43,291 nt of DNA from an uncultured Eubacteriales bacterium (GCA_900546385.1 URCT01000006.1:1-43291), one strand, 5' to 3'; shown: positions 25,024 to 33,563, numbered from the stretch's first letter. Program-made: numbers and translations. Notes: generated from the sequence alone by a model not told the origin.

Positions 25024-25040
25024 TTTGACTTTCTTTGACT
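25024..25040 (+). promoter_or_regulatory. CtsR box 1
   Basis: TTTGACT-TTC-TTTGACT. On the minus strand this reads AGTCAAA-GAA-AGTCAAA, matching the CtsR heptad repeat RGTCAAA-NAN-RGTCAAA. It lies upstream of the -35 element. Confidence 0.85.
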
Positions 25041-25049
25041 TTCGTAAGT

Positions 25050-25066
25050 TTTGACTTTCTTTGACT
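25050..25066 (+). promoter_or_regulatory. CtsR box 2, overlapping the -35 element
   Basis: A second identical TTTGACT-TTC-TTTGACT repeat, 26 bp after box 1. Its first heptad contains the -35 hexamer, so bound CtsR would block polymerase. Confidence 0.88.
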
Positions 25067-25079
25067 TTTGTTGTATACT
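25051..25079 (+). promoter_or_regulatory. Sigma-A promoter of the ctsR operon
   Basis: TTGACT (25051-25056) and TATACT (25074-25079) with a 17-bp spacer. The predicted start of transcription is near 25086, about 55 bases before the ctsR ATG. It is flanked and overlapped by CtsR boxes. Confidence 0.85.
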
Positions 25080-25091
25080 ATGTGCATGAAA

Positions 25092-25108
25092 AGTCAAGGA
25101 AGGTCAAA
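25092..25108 (+). promoter_or_regulatory. CtsR box 3, near the transcription start
   Basis: AGTCAAG-GAA-GGTCAAA on the plus strand, the opposite orientation to boxes 1 and 2. One base of the first heptad deviates from consensus. It would cover the initially transcribed region. Confidence 0.75.
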
Positions 25109-25141
25109 AGGTCTTCCGGAATTCGAGAGGGAGCGGAAATC

Positions 25142-25615
25142 ATGGGCAACCCGATGACCGACCGCATTGCGGCACTCATTGAAAAAATGCTTGAAGAAAA
25201 CGGCGGCGAGTTGGAAATCCAGCGCAACAAGCTTGCCGGGCGCGTCGGCTGCGTGCCGAGCCAAATCAATTATGTCATCACCTCACGCTTCGGCAGCAGC
25301 CGCGGCTATATGGTGGAAAGCCGGCGCGGCGGCGGTGGTTATGTCAAGATTACCAAGGTCAATTTTGATAATGCCGATGCGTTTCTCATGCATACGTTTG
25401 CCGCCATCGGTTCGGAAATCGATGCAGGCAGCACCAAGGCGCTTTTGCTGTCGCTGCTTCACGAAGGCTTGATCACCGAACGCGAAGCGCACCTTATGTA
25501 TGCCGCCGTCACCGACCGCACGCTCGAAAATGCCGCGCCGGACAAGCGTGACGCACTGCGCGCCGACATTTTGCGCGCGTTTTTACTAACGCTTCGCACC
25601 CTGCGGCACAATTAA
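25142..25615 (+). CDS. ctsR: Transcriptional repressor CtsR
   Basis: 157 residues. The start MGNPMTDRI and the DNA-binding winged helix (GCVPSQINYVITSRF, then GYMVESRRGGGGYVKITKV with the tetraglycine wing) are characteristic. The C-terminal half mediates dimerisation and recognition by McsB. CtsR represses clp heat-shock genes by binding heptad repeats; heat makes the glycine-rich wing release DNA and the McsA-McsB kinase targets the protein to ClpC. Three candidate boxes sit in its own promoter, so it is autoregulated. A GGGAGC site precedes the ATG at 25142. First gene of ctsR-mcsA-mcsB-clpC. Confidence 0.97.
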   Translation: MGNPMTDRIAALIEKMLEENGGELEIQRNKLAGRVGCVPSQINYVITSRFGSSRGYMVESRRGGGGYVKITKVNFDNADAFLMHTFAAIGSEIDAGSTKALLLSLLHEGLITEREAHLMYAAVTDRTLENAAPDKRDALRADILRAFLLTLRTLRHN

Positions 25616-25668
25616 GAACGATTCGAAAGATTGAACATAACAGATACATATAGGAAAGGAAGATTTTT

Positions 25669-26304
25669 ATGCTTTGTCAATCCTGCGGAAAAAAGGAAGC
25701 AACCTTCCATTATACATCGAACGAAAACGGAAAGGTCACGGAATTGCATTTGTGTCATGACTGTGCCGCCGAAAAAGGCCTTTTGGACGAGAATTTCAAA
25801 AACTTCAATCCCTTCGCGTTTGCGGAAAAAGGCGATACGCTGTTCGGCGAATTGCTCGGCGGAATGCTTGGCACGCCGCACACCGGTTCTCTCAAGGAAG
25901 CGGTGGTCTGCCCGTTCTGCGGTATGCGCCTAAGCGAATTCACGCACGGCGGAAAGGCCGGCTGTGCCAAATGCTACACCACCTTTAAGGATGCCATCAC
26001 GCCGACTGTGAAAAAGCTGCACGGCAACACTGCGCACACCGGAAAATTTCCGAAAGGCCGTGCCGAACAGCACGCCAAAAAGGTGCGCAAGGCTGAGCTT
26101 GAGGAGCTGCTAAAACGCGCCATTGAAACGCAAGAGTACGAAAAGGCGGCCGGGTATCGGGACGCTATCCGTGCTTTGGAGAAAGAAGAAACGGCTGCCG
26201 AAACGACGGAAACGCCGAAAGCTTCCGAAACGCCGAAAACGCCCGAAACGCCGGAAAAACAGGACACCGATTCTTCCGACGGCGACCACGCCGCCAATGC
26301 GTGA
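25669..26304 (+). CDS. mcsA: McsA, activator of the protein-arginine kinase
   Basis: 211 residues. Zinc-binding CxxC pairs are CQSC (residues 3-6), CHDC (29-32), CPFC and CAKC. A UVR motif follows at about 145-168 (LEELLKRAIETQEYEKAAGYRD). McsA binds and stimulates McsB and also contacts ClpC and CtsR. The last 35 or so residues are a low-complexity Thr/Glu/Pro tail of TETPK-like repeats, beyond the usual family end (about 185 residues in Bacillus). GGAAAGGAAG lies before the ATG. It sits 53 bases after ctsR and 27 bases before mcsB. Confidence 0.96.
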   Translation: MLCQSCGKKEATFHYTSNENGKVTELHLCHDCAAEKGLLDENFKNFNPFAFAEKGDTLFGELLGGMLGTPHTGSLKEAVVCPFCGMRLSEFTHGGKAGCAKCYTTFKDAITPTVKKLHGNTAHTGKFPKGRAEQHAKKVRKAELEELLKRAIETQEYEKAAGYRDAIRALEKEETAAETTETPKASETPKTPETPEKQDTDSSDGDHAANA

Positions 26305-26331
26305 AGCTTCGCAAACGAAAGGATGATTCAA

Positions 26332-27348
26332 ATGAAATGGTATGAAATACAAGGCAACGGTCACGATGTGGTCATCAGCTCCCGGGTGCGTCTTGCCAGA
26401 AATTTGGAGGATTTTCCGTTCACGCCCAAGCTTGACGCCGCCACCTCCGAAGCCATCGCGCAAAAGACGGTGGAGGCCTTGCGTGTCGGCCTCGGAGAAG
26501 AACTGGTGGTTTACGATATGCGTGCTCCCGAAACAAGAAAACGCCTGTTGTTGGAGGATCATTTGGTCTCGCCCGATTTTTGCACGGAAACGCCCTTAAA
26601 GCGGCTGCTTGTGACCGATAAGAGCGGCAGTCTTGCCGTGATGATCAACGAGGAGGATCATGTGCGCATTCAGGCGATTGTTCCCGGTTTTGACCTCGAA
26701 AAAGCCTACGAAACGGCGTCGCGTGCCGACGATGCGCTTGCCGAAAGTGTGACGCTTGCCTTTGATGAAACACTCGGCTATCTCACGGCTTGTCCGACCA
26801 ATCTCGGCACCGGGCTTCGTGCGTCGGTTATGCTGCACTTGCCGGCCTTGAGTGCTTACGGCTACATAAAGAGCCTTGCCGCGCTTATGACCAAAATCGG
26901 CCTTACCGTGCGCGGTATGTACGGCGAAGGCAGCGAAGCACTCGGTTGTCTGTATCAGCTGTCCAACCAAGTCACGCTCGGCATTTCCGAAAAGGATGCC
27001 ATCGAGAAATTAACCGGCGCGGTCAAGCAGATCGTCGCCAAGGAACGTGAGCTTCGCGCGCAGATGTTAGCCGACAAAAACGGCGATACCGCCGATAAGC
27101 TGTGGCGTTCGTTCGGCACGCTGCGCTATGCGCGTAAGCTCGATACCGCCGAAGCCGCCAGACTCATTTCCAACGTGCGTTTCGGTGCCGTCTGCGGCGT
27201 GATTCCCGAAGCGGAGTCTATCAATTTGATAAGCCTTCTGTTTTCGGTCATGCCGGCGCATATTCTTCAAAAATATCCGGACGCCAAAACGCCCGAAAAA
27301 CGCGACGAATGCCGTGCCGATTATGTGCGGCGCGTGTTTGCCGCATAA
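26332..27348 (+). CDS. mcsB: Protein-arginine kinase McsB
   Basis: 338 residues from ATG 26332, which has AAAGGA 10 bases upstream; the ATG at 26323 lies too close to that site. The guanido-kinase fold shows VVISSRVRLARN near the N terminus, the phosphagen kinase loop CPTNLGTGLRAS (about residue 161) and MYGEGSEALG. It phosphorylates arginine residues on misfolded proteins and CtsR, marking them for ClpC-ClpP. The phosphoarginine-binding pocket Arg residues cannot be verified without alignment. The stress-operon context settles the identity against creatine/arginine kinase. Confidence 0.97.
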   Translation: MKWYEIQGNGHDVVISSRVRLARNLEDFPFTPKLDAATSEAIAQKTVEALRVGLGEELVVYDMRAPETRKRLLLEDHLVSPDFCTETPLKRLLVTDKSGSLAVMINEEDHVRIQAIVPGFDLEKAYETASRADDALAESVTLAFDETLGYLTACPTNLGTGLRASVMLHLPALSAYGYIKSLAALMTKIGLTVRGMYGEGSEALGCLYQLSNQVTLGISEKDAIEKLTGAVKQIVAKERELRAQMLADKNGDTADKLWRSFGTLRYARKLDTAEAARLISNVRFGAVCGVIPEAESINLISLLFSVMPAHILQKYPDAKTPEKRDECRADYVRRVFAA

Positions 27349-27387
27349 AAAATCTCCAAACTCCCTTGCAAGAAAGGAAGATGTTTT

Positions 27388-29898
27388 ATGAATTACCGTT
27401 TTACCGAAAACGCCCAAGCGGCACTCAATGCCGCCGCCGAATCGGCGTCCAAGCTCGGACACACCTATATCGGCTCCGAGCATATTTTTATGGGGCTTTT
27501 ATATAAAGGAACGTCGATTGCCGCCAACCTCCTTGCCGCCAAAGGCATTACCTACGAAAAAGTCGTGGAAGCCATCGGCGAAAGCATCGGCACGGGCGAA
27601 CCGCTCGACGGCGTGCTGCCCGAATCCACGCCGCGTGCCGCACGCATCATCGAAGGCTCGGCCGAGCTTGCCCGTATGACCGGCCAAAGCTTCATCGGCA
27701 CCGAGCATATCCTCATGGCTCTTTTGAAGGAATCCGACAGCGTCGCTGTGCGGCTTCTCAAAAACGAGGGCGTGAACGCGGCGGAGCTTTACAACGAAGC
27801 GCTTGCCTCCATCGAGGGCGGCGAACGGCCGCTCGGCGCGTCCGGCGGCTCTTCGGCGCATGGCACAAAGAGCAAAGGCGCAAGCGCAACGCCGACGCTT
27901 GACAGCTATGGAACGGATTTGACGGCACTGGCCAGAGAAGGAAAAATCGATCCGGTCATCGGCAGGGAAGAAGAGACCGGCCGTGTGTTGCAGATTCTGT
28001 CGCGCCGCACCAAGAACAATCCGTGCTTAATCGGTGAGCCGGGTGTCGGCAAAACGGCGGTCGTGGAAGGCCTTGCCGAAAAGATCGCCGAGGGCGTCGT
28101 TCCCGAAACGGTCGCCGACAAACGCGTGGTCGCGCTCGACCTTTCGGGCATGATTGCCGGAGCCAAATACCGCGGCGAATTCGAAGAACGCATTAAGAGC
28201 GTGATGGCCGAAATCAAAAAAGCCGGCAACGTGATTCTGTTCATCGATGAAATCCATACAATCATCGGCGCCGGAAGTGCCGAAGGTGCGATTGATGCGG
28301 CCAACATCTTAAAGCCGGCTCTTGCACGCGGCGAAATCCAGGTCATCGGTGCAACCACCATCGACGAATACCGCAAGCATATCGAAAAGGACGCCGCGCT
28401 CGAACGCCGTTTCCAATCGGTCATGGTGGGCGAACCGACCGCCGAACAGGCCGTGGAAATCTTAAAAGGCTTAAGAAGCAAATACGAAGCACACCACAAA
28501 ATCAAGATTACCGACGAAGCCATCGACGCGGCCGTGAACCTTTCGGCACGCTACATTACCGACCGTTTCCTGCCGGACAAGGCCATCGACTTAATTGACG
28601 AAGCCGCCTCCAAAAAGCGTATCGGCGAAATCACCGCGCCGCCCGATTTGCGTGAGCTGGAGGAAAAAATCAAGAAAACGCACGCCGATAAAGAGGAAGC
28701 CGTCCGCGCCCAAGAGTTCGAAAAGGCGGCGGAGCTGCGCAACATCGAAAACACGCTGTCGGCCGAGCTTGAAACGCGCAAAAACACCTGGAAGCACCGC
28801 ACGGACGGGTCGAATATGCCCTCCATCGGCAGTGAGGATATTGCGGAAATCGTGACACAGTGGACAAAAATCCCGGTCACCAAGCTCGAAAAAGAGGAAA
28901 GTGAGAAGTTACTCAACCTCGATAAAATCTTAAAGGAACGCGTCATCGGCCAAGAGGAAGCGGTCGAGGTAGTGGCACGCGCCATCCGCCGCGGCAGAAC
29001 CGGCTTGAAGGATCCCAAACGGCCGCAAGGCTCGTTCATCTTCTGCGGCCCGACCGGCGTCGGCAAGACCGAGCTTTCCAAAGCCCTTGCCGCAGCCTTG
29101 TTCGGCAGTGAAAGCGCCATTATCCGCGTGGATATGTCGGAATATATGGAGAAGCACAGCGTTTCCAAGCTCATCGGTTCGCCGCCCGGCTATGTCGGCT
29201 ACGACGAGGCAGGACAGCTGACCGAAAAGGTGCGCCGCAACCCATATTCGGTGGTGCTGTTCGATGAAATCGAAAAGGCGCATCCGGATGTGTTCAATAT
29301 CCTCTTGCAGATTTTGGAGGACGGCCGGCTTACCGACAGCCACGGCCGCGTGGTGGATTTCAAAAACACGGTGGTCATCCTCACCTCCAACCTCGGCGCA
29401 AGCTCGCTTGCCGAACCAAAAACGCTCGGCTTTGCGCAAAGCGGCGATTCCGGCAAACGCGCCGAACAAAAGGCGGCGGAAAACGTGATGGAGGCGTTGA
29501 AAAAGGCGTTCCGTCCGGAATTTCTCAACCGTATCGATGAGATTGTCATCTTCCATAAGCTGTCGGACGAGAATATCCGGAAGATTGCACGCCTGATGCT
29601 CGGCGAAATCACGTCACGCATCGAAAGCATGAAGATGAAGATCACGTTTACCGACGAGGTGGTCGGCTTCCTTGCCAAAGAGGGCTTTGACCCGGTTTAC
29701 GGTGCAAGACCGTTGCGGCGCGCCATGCAGCGCAAGATCGAGGACAGCCTTTCGATTGAGCTGTTAGAAGGAAAGCTCGGCGCGGGCGATGTCATCGAAG
29801 CGTATCTCGACGGCGATGTGGTGAAGTACCGCAAGACCGGCTCATTTGACCCGGACGGCAGAGACCTGACGGCCGTCGGCACTTCGGAAAACGCTTAA
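27388..29898 (+). CDS. clpC: ATP-dependent Clp protease ATPase subunit ClpC
   Basis: 836 residues. The repeated Clp N domain (about 1-145) is followed by AAA-1 with Walker A GEPGVGKT (216-223) and Walker B VILFIDEIH, a short middle domain with a UVR motif (EEAVRAQEFEKAAELRN), and AAA-2 with Walker A GPTGVGKT and Walker B VVLFDEIEKAHPDVF. A ClpP-docking loop is expected in AAA-2 but was not located by eye. With McsA and McsB it unfolds arginine-phosphorylated proteins for ClpP; clpP is not in the window. AAAGGAAG precedes the ATG. Last gene of the CtsR operon, followed by a strong terminator. Confidence 0.97.
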   Translation: MNYRFTENAQAALNAAAESASKLGHTYIGSEHIFMGLLYKGTSIAANLLAAKGITYEKVVEAIGESIGTGEPLDGVLPESTPRAARIIEGSAELARMTGQSFIGTEHILMALLKESDSVAVRLLKNEGVNAAELYNEALASIEGGERPLGASGGSSAHGTKSKGASATPTLDSYGTDLTALAREGKIDPVIGREEETGRVLQILSRRTKNNPCLIGEPGVGKTAVVEGLAEKIAEGVVPETVADKRVVALDLSGMIAGAKYRGEFEERIKSVMAEIKKAGNVILFIDEIHTIIGAGSAEGAIDAANILKPALARGEIQVIGATTIDEYRKHIEKDAALERRFQSVMVGEPTAEQAVEILKGLRSKYEAHHKIKITDEAIDAAVNLSARYITDRFLPDKAIDLIDEAASKKRIGEITAPPDLRELEEKIKKTHADKEEAVRAQEFEKAAELRNIENTLSAELETRKNTWKHRTDGSNMPSIGSEDIAEIVTQWTKIPVTKLEKEESEKLLNLDKILKERVIGQEEAVEVVARAIRRGRTGLKDPKRPQGSFIFCGPTGVGKTELSKALAAALFGSESAIIRVDMSEYMEKHSVSKLIGSPPGYVGYDEAGQLTEKVRRNPYSVVLFDEIEKAHPDVFNILLQILEDGRLTDSHGRVVDFKNTVVILTSNLGASSLAEPKTLGFAQSGDSGKRAEQKAAENVMEALKKAFRPEFLNRIDEIVIFHKLSDENIRKIARLMLGEITSRIESMKMKITFTDEVVGFLAKEGFDPVYGARPLRRAMQRKIEDSLSIELLEGKLGAGDVIEAYLDGDVVKYRKTGSFDPDGRDLTAVGTSENA

Positions 29899-29925
29899 AA
29901 CACACTTAAATCACGTTTGAATGAC

Positions 29926-29966
29926 ACGGTGGTTTGCGGAAAAGCTTCTGCAAGCCGCCGTTTTTT
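29926..29966 (+). terminator. Intrinsic terminator of the ctsR-clpC operon
   Basis: A 12-bp stem (ACGGTGGTTTGC 29926-29937; GCAAGCCGCCGT 29950-29961, two G-U pairs) with a 12-base loop, followed by six T's (29961-29966), 28 bases after the clpC stop. Confidence 0.88.
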
Positions 29967-30052
29967 CTGCCCGTTTTCGGCAAAATTTGGCGCATTTTCA
30001 GGATTTTTTACAGAATTCTTCGGCAACTTTGGAATTATTTTTAGAAAAAGTG

Positions 30053-30081
30053 TTGACTTATTGCTCCGAAAAAGGTATAAT
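30053..30081 (+). promoter_or_regulatory. Sigma-A promoter of secDF
   Basis: TTGACT (30053-30058), a 17-bp spacer and TATAAT (30076-30081), 45 bases before the secD start. Confidence 0.85.
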
Positions 30082-30125
30082 ACTAACTACAAGTGACTTA
30101 TTCACGGAAAGGAAGAAAGAATTCA

Positions 30126-31406
30126 ATGAAAAACAGCGTTTGTTCCCTGATACTGACTCTATTGTGCATTACCCTTGTCGTTTTGGTCGCTCTGTTCGGC
30201 ATTCGCGGTACGGCACTTTCGGGCGTGTTTGAAGAGGACACCATCAGCAAAGGACTCGACCTTGTGGGCGGTTCTTCCATCACGTTTAAGGCAATCCCCG
30301 AAGAGGGCACCGACGTAAACATGGATGAAGCCGTCGAAAAGGCCATCAATATCATGCGTAAACGTCTCGACGGCATGAATCAGAACGAAGCCACCGTTTC
30401 CAAGGTCGGCACGGATTCCATCCGTATCGAGATCCCCGGCGTTACCAATCCCGAAGATGCCGTCAAGACGCTCGGTTCTACCGCAAAGCTCGTCTTTCAA
30501 GATTCCGACGGCAACGTCGTTGTCGAAGGCAAGGACGTGAAATCCGCTCAAGCTATCTACGGTCAGTTAAACCAGAACTCGGTCGGCAGCGAATGGTATG
30601 TTTCGCTCGAATTCAACGAAGCAGCCCGCGCTTCTTTTGCCGATGCGACCGAACGCATGGCCGCAAAGAAAGCCGACGGTACCAACTACATCGCCATTAA
30701 GCTCGATGAAGATACCATCTCCCGTCCGTCGGTCGAACAGCGTATCGACGATACGAACTGCGTCATTTCCGGTTCGTTTGACGAAGCCGGTGCCAAGGAG
30801 CTTGCAACCCTTATTTCGTCCGGTCAGCTGCCGGTTGCCTTTGAAGAAAAGGAACTGCGCTCGGTCGGCGCCTCCCTGGGCTCGGATGCTTTGAGAAGCA
30901 GCCTTGTGGCAGGTCTTATCGGCGTGATCCTCGTCATGGTCTACATGATTCTCTTATACCGCTTGCCGGGCTTTATTTCCTGTCTTGCGCTTGTGGCTTA
31001 CACGGCCATTTTCGGCGTTGTGCTTGCCGCAACCAAGATCACGCTTTCGCTTCCGGGTATCGCCGGTATCATCCTTACCGTCGGTATGGCGGTTGACTCC
31101 AACGTCGTTATCTACGAAAGAATCAAGGAAGAGCTTCGCACCGGAAAGACGCTGCGTGCGTCTGTCCAATCCGGCTTTAACCGCGCGTTCACCGCGATTT
31201 TGGATGCCAACGTTACCACGCTTATCGCCTCCGTCGTTCTGTGGAACTTCGGTACCGGTTCGGTTCAGGGCTTTGCAAAAACGCTGTTTATCGGTGTTGT
31301 TATCTCCCTGTTTACCGCTCTTGTCGTTACGAGAGTCCTCTTAAACGCCTTTGTCGCTTTCAAGGTCAGCCCGAAGCTGTTCGGTGCGGCCAAGAAAACG
31401 GTTTAA
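30126..31406 (+). CDS. secD: Protein translocase subunit SecD
   Basis: 426 residues from ATG 30126 (AAGGAAG upstream). It has one N-terminal membrane helix, then the hallmark GLDLVGGSSITFKA (about residues 42-55). A short extracytoplasmic P1 domain follows (MRKRLDGMNQNEATVSKVGTDSIRIEIPGV), then five C-terminal helices with the conserved RND-type GMAVDSNVVIYERIKEEL. With SecF it uses the ion gradient to pull secreted proteins through SecYEG. Separate secD and secF genes are usual in Clostridia, whereas Bacillus fuses them. The gene is followed by secF 20 bases later. Confidence 0.97.
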   Translation: MKNSVCSLILTLLCITLVVLVALFGIRGTALSGVFEEDTISKGLDLVGGSSITFKAIPEEGTDVNMDEAVEKAINIMRKRLDGMNQNEATVSKVGTDSIRIEIPGVTNPEDAVKTLGSTAKLVFQDSDGNVVVEGKDVKSAQAIYGQLNQNSVGSEWYVSLEFNEAARASFADATERMAAKKADGTNYIAIKLDEDTISRPSVEQRIDDTNCVISGSFDEAGAKELATLISSGQLPVAFEEKELRSVGASLGSDALRSSLVAGLIGVILVMVYMILLYRLPGFISCLALVAYTAIFGVVLAATKITLSLPGIAGIILTVGMAVDSNVVIYERIKEELRTGKTLRASVQSGFNRAFTAILDANVTTLIASVVLWNFGTGSVQGFAKTLFIGVVISLFTALVVTRVLLNAFVAFKVSPKLFGAAKKTV

Positions 31407-31426
31407 TGGGAAAGGAGTGACGTATC

Positions 31427-32596
31427 GTGAAAAAATTCAGCTTTATCAAACATCAGAAAATTTTCTTCGGCATCGTCATTGCCGTCGTCATTCTCGGTAT
31501 TGTATCCTTCTTCGTGCGCGGCTTCAACTTGGACGTTGATTTCGCGGGCGGTACGGAAATTTCCTATAATATGGGCACCTCCATTACCAAAGAAGACGAA
31601 GCTGCCATCGAGCAAGAGGTCAAAGCCATCATCGGCGCGGATAAGTTTTCTTCCATCCGTGTTTCCGGCGAAAGAGACATTGTCACCATCCGCACGCTTG
31701 TGATCGATAACGACGATAACACCGATGCGATTGCCGCTGCCATCGACGCAAAGCTTGCCGAACTGTATCCGGATGCCGCCGCTGCCCAAAGCAACACCGC
31801 AACCGATAAGGTCTTTTCGTTCTCTGCCGCTGAAGGCGAAGAAGCCAAAACCTGGTCGGACGACGATGTGACTGCCGTCAAGGCCGCACTTGAAGCCTTG
31901 GACGAAGCACCGGCCGGCTTAACGGTTACGGCAAACGGCTCTGACCTTTCGGTTTCCTTTGAATCCACCGGCGTCGTTTCCAAGCTCCGCACCGACATTA
32001 CCGATGCTATCACCGCACGCTTTGAAAACGCTTCCTGGCGTTCGATCGATACGGTCAGTGCCGAAGTCAGCGCAGGCCTTAAGCAGTCTGCCGTTATGGC
32101 AACGGTTGCCGCTGTTATCTTAATGCTTGTGTATATCGCGTTCCGCTTCAAGATCAGCTCGGCGTTTGCGTCGATTGCCTGCCTTGTCCATGACATTTTT
32201 GTTATGCTTGTGGCATATTCGCTTCTCCACATTCCGGTAAACTCCACCATCATCGCCGCCCTTCTTACCATTCTCGGTTATTCGATCAATGCGACCATTA
32301 TCATCTTTGACCGTATCCGTGAAAACGACAAAGTCATGGGCCGCGGCGTATCGTTTGCCGAAAAGGTGGACGACGGTATCCGCAGCACCCTCGGCCGTTC
32401 GATAAACACCACCGTTACAACGCTTTTGACCATCGGTATGGTGTATATTCTCGGCGTTACTTCCATCAAGAACTTCGCGCTGCCGCTTATCGTCGGCATC
32501 GTTGCCGGTTTGTTCTCTTCGGTCTGCCTTGCAGGTCCGCTGTGGAACATCTTCAACAACATTGCCATCAATATGCGCAAGAAAAGCAAGAAATAA
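31427..32596 (+). CDS. secF: Protein translocase subunit SecF with enlarged extracytoplasmic domain
   Basis: 389 residues from a GTG start with AAAGGAG upstream. Helix 1 (about residues 11-30) leads to the conserved VDFAGGTEISYN. The membrane core is recognisable from residue 220 on (VYIAFRFKISSAFAS, GYSINATIIIFDRIREN, FAEKVDDGIRSTLGRSINTTVTT). The loop between helix 1 and helix 2 is about 190 residues against roughly 100 in typical SecF. It appears to contain two similar alpha/beta units (about residues 57-117 and 144-204) joined by an Ala/Glu-rich linker. Function in post-translocation pulling is standard; the extra unit is unexplained. Confidence 0.95.
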   Translation: MKKFSFIKHQKIFFGIVIAVVILGIVSFFVRGFNLDVDFAGGTEISYNMGTSITKEDEAAIEQEVKAIIGADKFSSIRVSGERDIVTIRTLVIDNDDNTDAIAAAIDAKLAELYPDAAAAQSNTATDKVFSFSAAEGEEAKTWSDDDVTAVKAALEALDEAPAGLTVTANGSDLSVSFESTGVVSKLRTDITDAITARFENASWRSIDTVSAEVSAGLKQSAVMATVAAVILMLVYIAFRFKISSAFASIACLVHDIFVMLVAYSLLHIPVNSTIIAALLTILGYSINATIIIFDRIRENDKVMGRGVSFAEKVDDGIRSTLGRSINTTVTTLLTIGMVYILGVTSIKNFALPLIVGIVAGLFSSVCLAGPLWNIFNNIAINMRKKSKK

Positions 32597-32609
32597 CGCA
32601 TAAAGCACC

Positions 32610-32639
32610 AAAGCACCGCAGGATTCCTGCGGTGCTTTT
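32610..32639 (+). terminator. Intrinsic terminator of secDF
   Basis: A perfect 13-bp stem (AAAGCACCGCAGG 32610-32622; CCTGCGGTGCTTT 32626-32638) with a 3-base loop; T's end the stem. It starts 13 bases after the secF stop. Confidence 0.88.
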
Positions 32640-32661
32640 CGCGTTTCTGAGAAGCTTGTGC

Positions 32662-32736
32662 TTTTGGGCAACCCTTCCGGTTTTGGACAACCCTTCCGGC
32701 GCACTTCGTGCGCCACCTTCCCTTGCACAGGGAAGG
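32662..32736. repeat. Hairpin-rich intergenic repeat element
   Basis: A 19-base unit, TTTTGGGCAACCCTTCCGG (32662-32680), is repeated in tandem with one change at 32681-32699. Two strong hairpins follow immediately: GGCGCAC-TTC-GTGCGCC (32698-32714) and CCTTCCCT-TGCAC-AGGGAAGG (32716-32736). It resembles the short interspersed palindromic sequences seen in many Oscillospirales genomes (from memory, unverified). It lies between the secDF terminator and the 3' end of a leftward gene, so it could also act as a 3'-end structure. Confidence 0.65.
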
Positions 32737-32807
32737 CGAATTGTCGCCGCAGCTACTATCAGCGCACAAAGCTTCGGTTAAGCCCCGTCTCCCTTAATTT
32801 TCAACTT

Positions 32808-33563
32808 TCAATTGGTTTGTTCCGACGTGCAAACGCCGTCTTTCAGCGTGCCAAGCTCCGAAACCGTGACAAACGAGTAGCCGCGCTTGACAAGCTCCGG
32901 CAGGATCACGGCTAATGCATCGGGCGTCGGACTGCCTTTGGTGTTGAAATCGTGAAACAGAATGATGTCGCCGTCGCGCAGATTGTCCAGCACCGTGCGT
33001 ACGACCTTCTCCACCGGCGGCTTTGACCAATCGCGCGTGTCCTGCCGCCACGACCAGGATACCGGCTTGCAGGAAATGCCCTCCACCGCCGAAACAAGCT
33101 CATCCGAGAAAATGCCGCCCGGCGAACGGAATACCTTCGGATACACGCCGGTGATGTCGTGCACAATCTCCTGCGTCCGCTCGATCTCGGCAATGGCTTC
33201 GGAAACGCCGATCTTTTTCATGTTCGGATGCGAATACGTGTGATTGCCGATCTCGTGCCCGGCTTCAAATTCTTTGGTGATCAGCTCCGGATAACGCTCG
33301 GCGTTCTGCCCGACCACGAAAAACGTGGCTTTGGCGTGATTTTCGGCAAGAATCGCCAAAATTTTTTCGGTGTAGACCGGGTGCGGCCCGTCGTCAAACG
33401 TGATGGCAACGTATTTTCCGGCCGAGCGGTTGGCGGCAAAAATGTGACTATGCGGCGCGTCGCTTGCCAAAACCGGGCCGGAGGCGATGAGAAGCGTGCT
33501 GAGGAACGCACAAATGCCGCGTTTAATCAGCTTTGACACGTTTCGTTTGTTCCGGTGCTTCAT
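32808..33563 (-). CDS. Polysaccharide deacetylase (NodB/CE4 domain), secreted
   Basis: 251 residues from ATG 33563, with AAAGGTGG upstream. A basic N terminus plus hydrophobic stretch (GICAFLSTLLIASGPVLASDA) is a likely signal peptide with cleavage after ALASDA-like residues. The CE4 domain has TFDDGPH (catalytic Asp and metal Asp), NHTYSHP (two metal His), FRSPGG and LFHDF. These enzymes remove N-acetyl groups from chitin-like or peptidoglycan sugars, changing lysozyme sensitivity. The 5' end overlaps the 3' end of the upstream PdaA-like gene by 41 bases, so the two are probably co-transcribed. The substrate is not predictable further. Confidence 0.9.
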   Translation of the reverse strand: MKHRNKRNVSKLIKRGICAFLSTLLIASGPVLASDAPHSHIFAANRSAGKYVAITFDDGPHPVYTEKILAILAENHAKATFFVVGQNAERYPELITKEFEAGHEIGNHTYSHPNMKKIGVSEAIAEIERTQEIVHDITGVYPKVFRSPGGIFSDELVSAVEGISCKPVSWSWRQDTRDWSKPPVEKVVRTVLDNLRDGDIILFHDFNTKGSPTPDALAVILPELVKRGYSFVTVSELGTLKDGVCTSEQTN

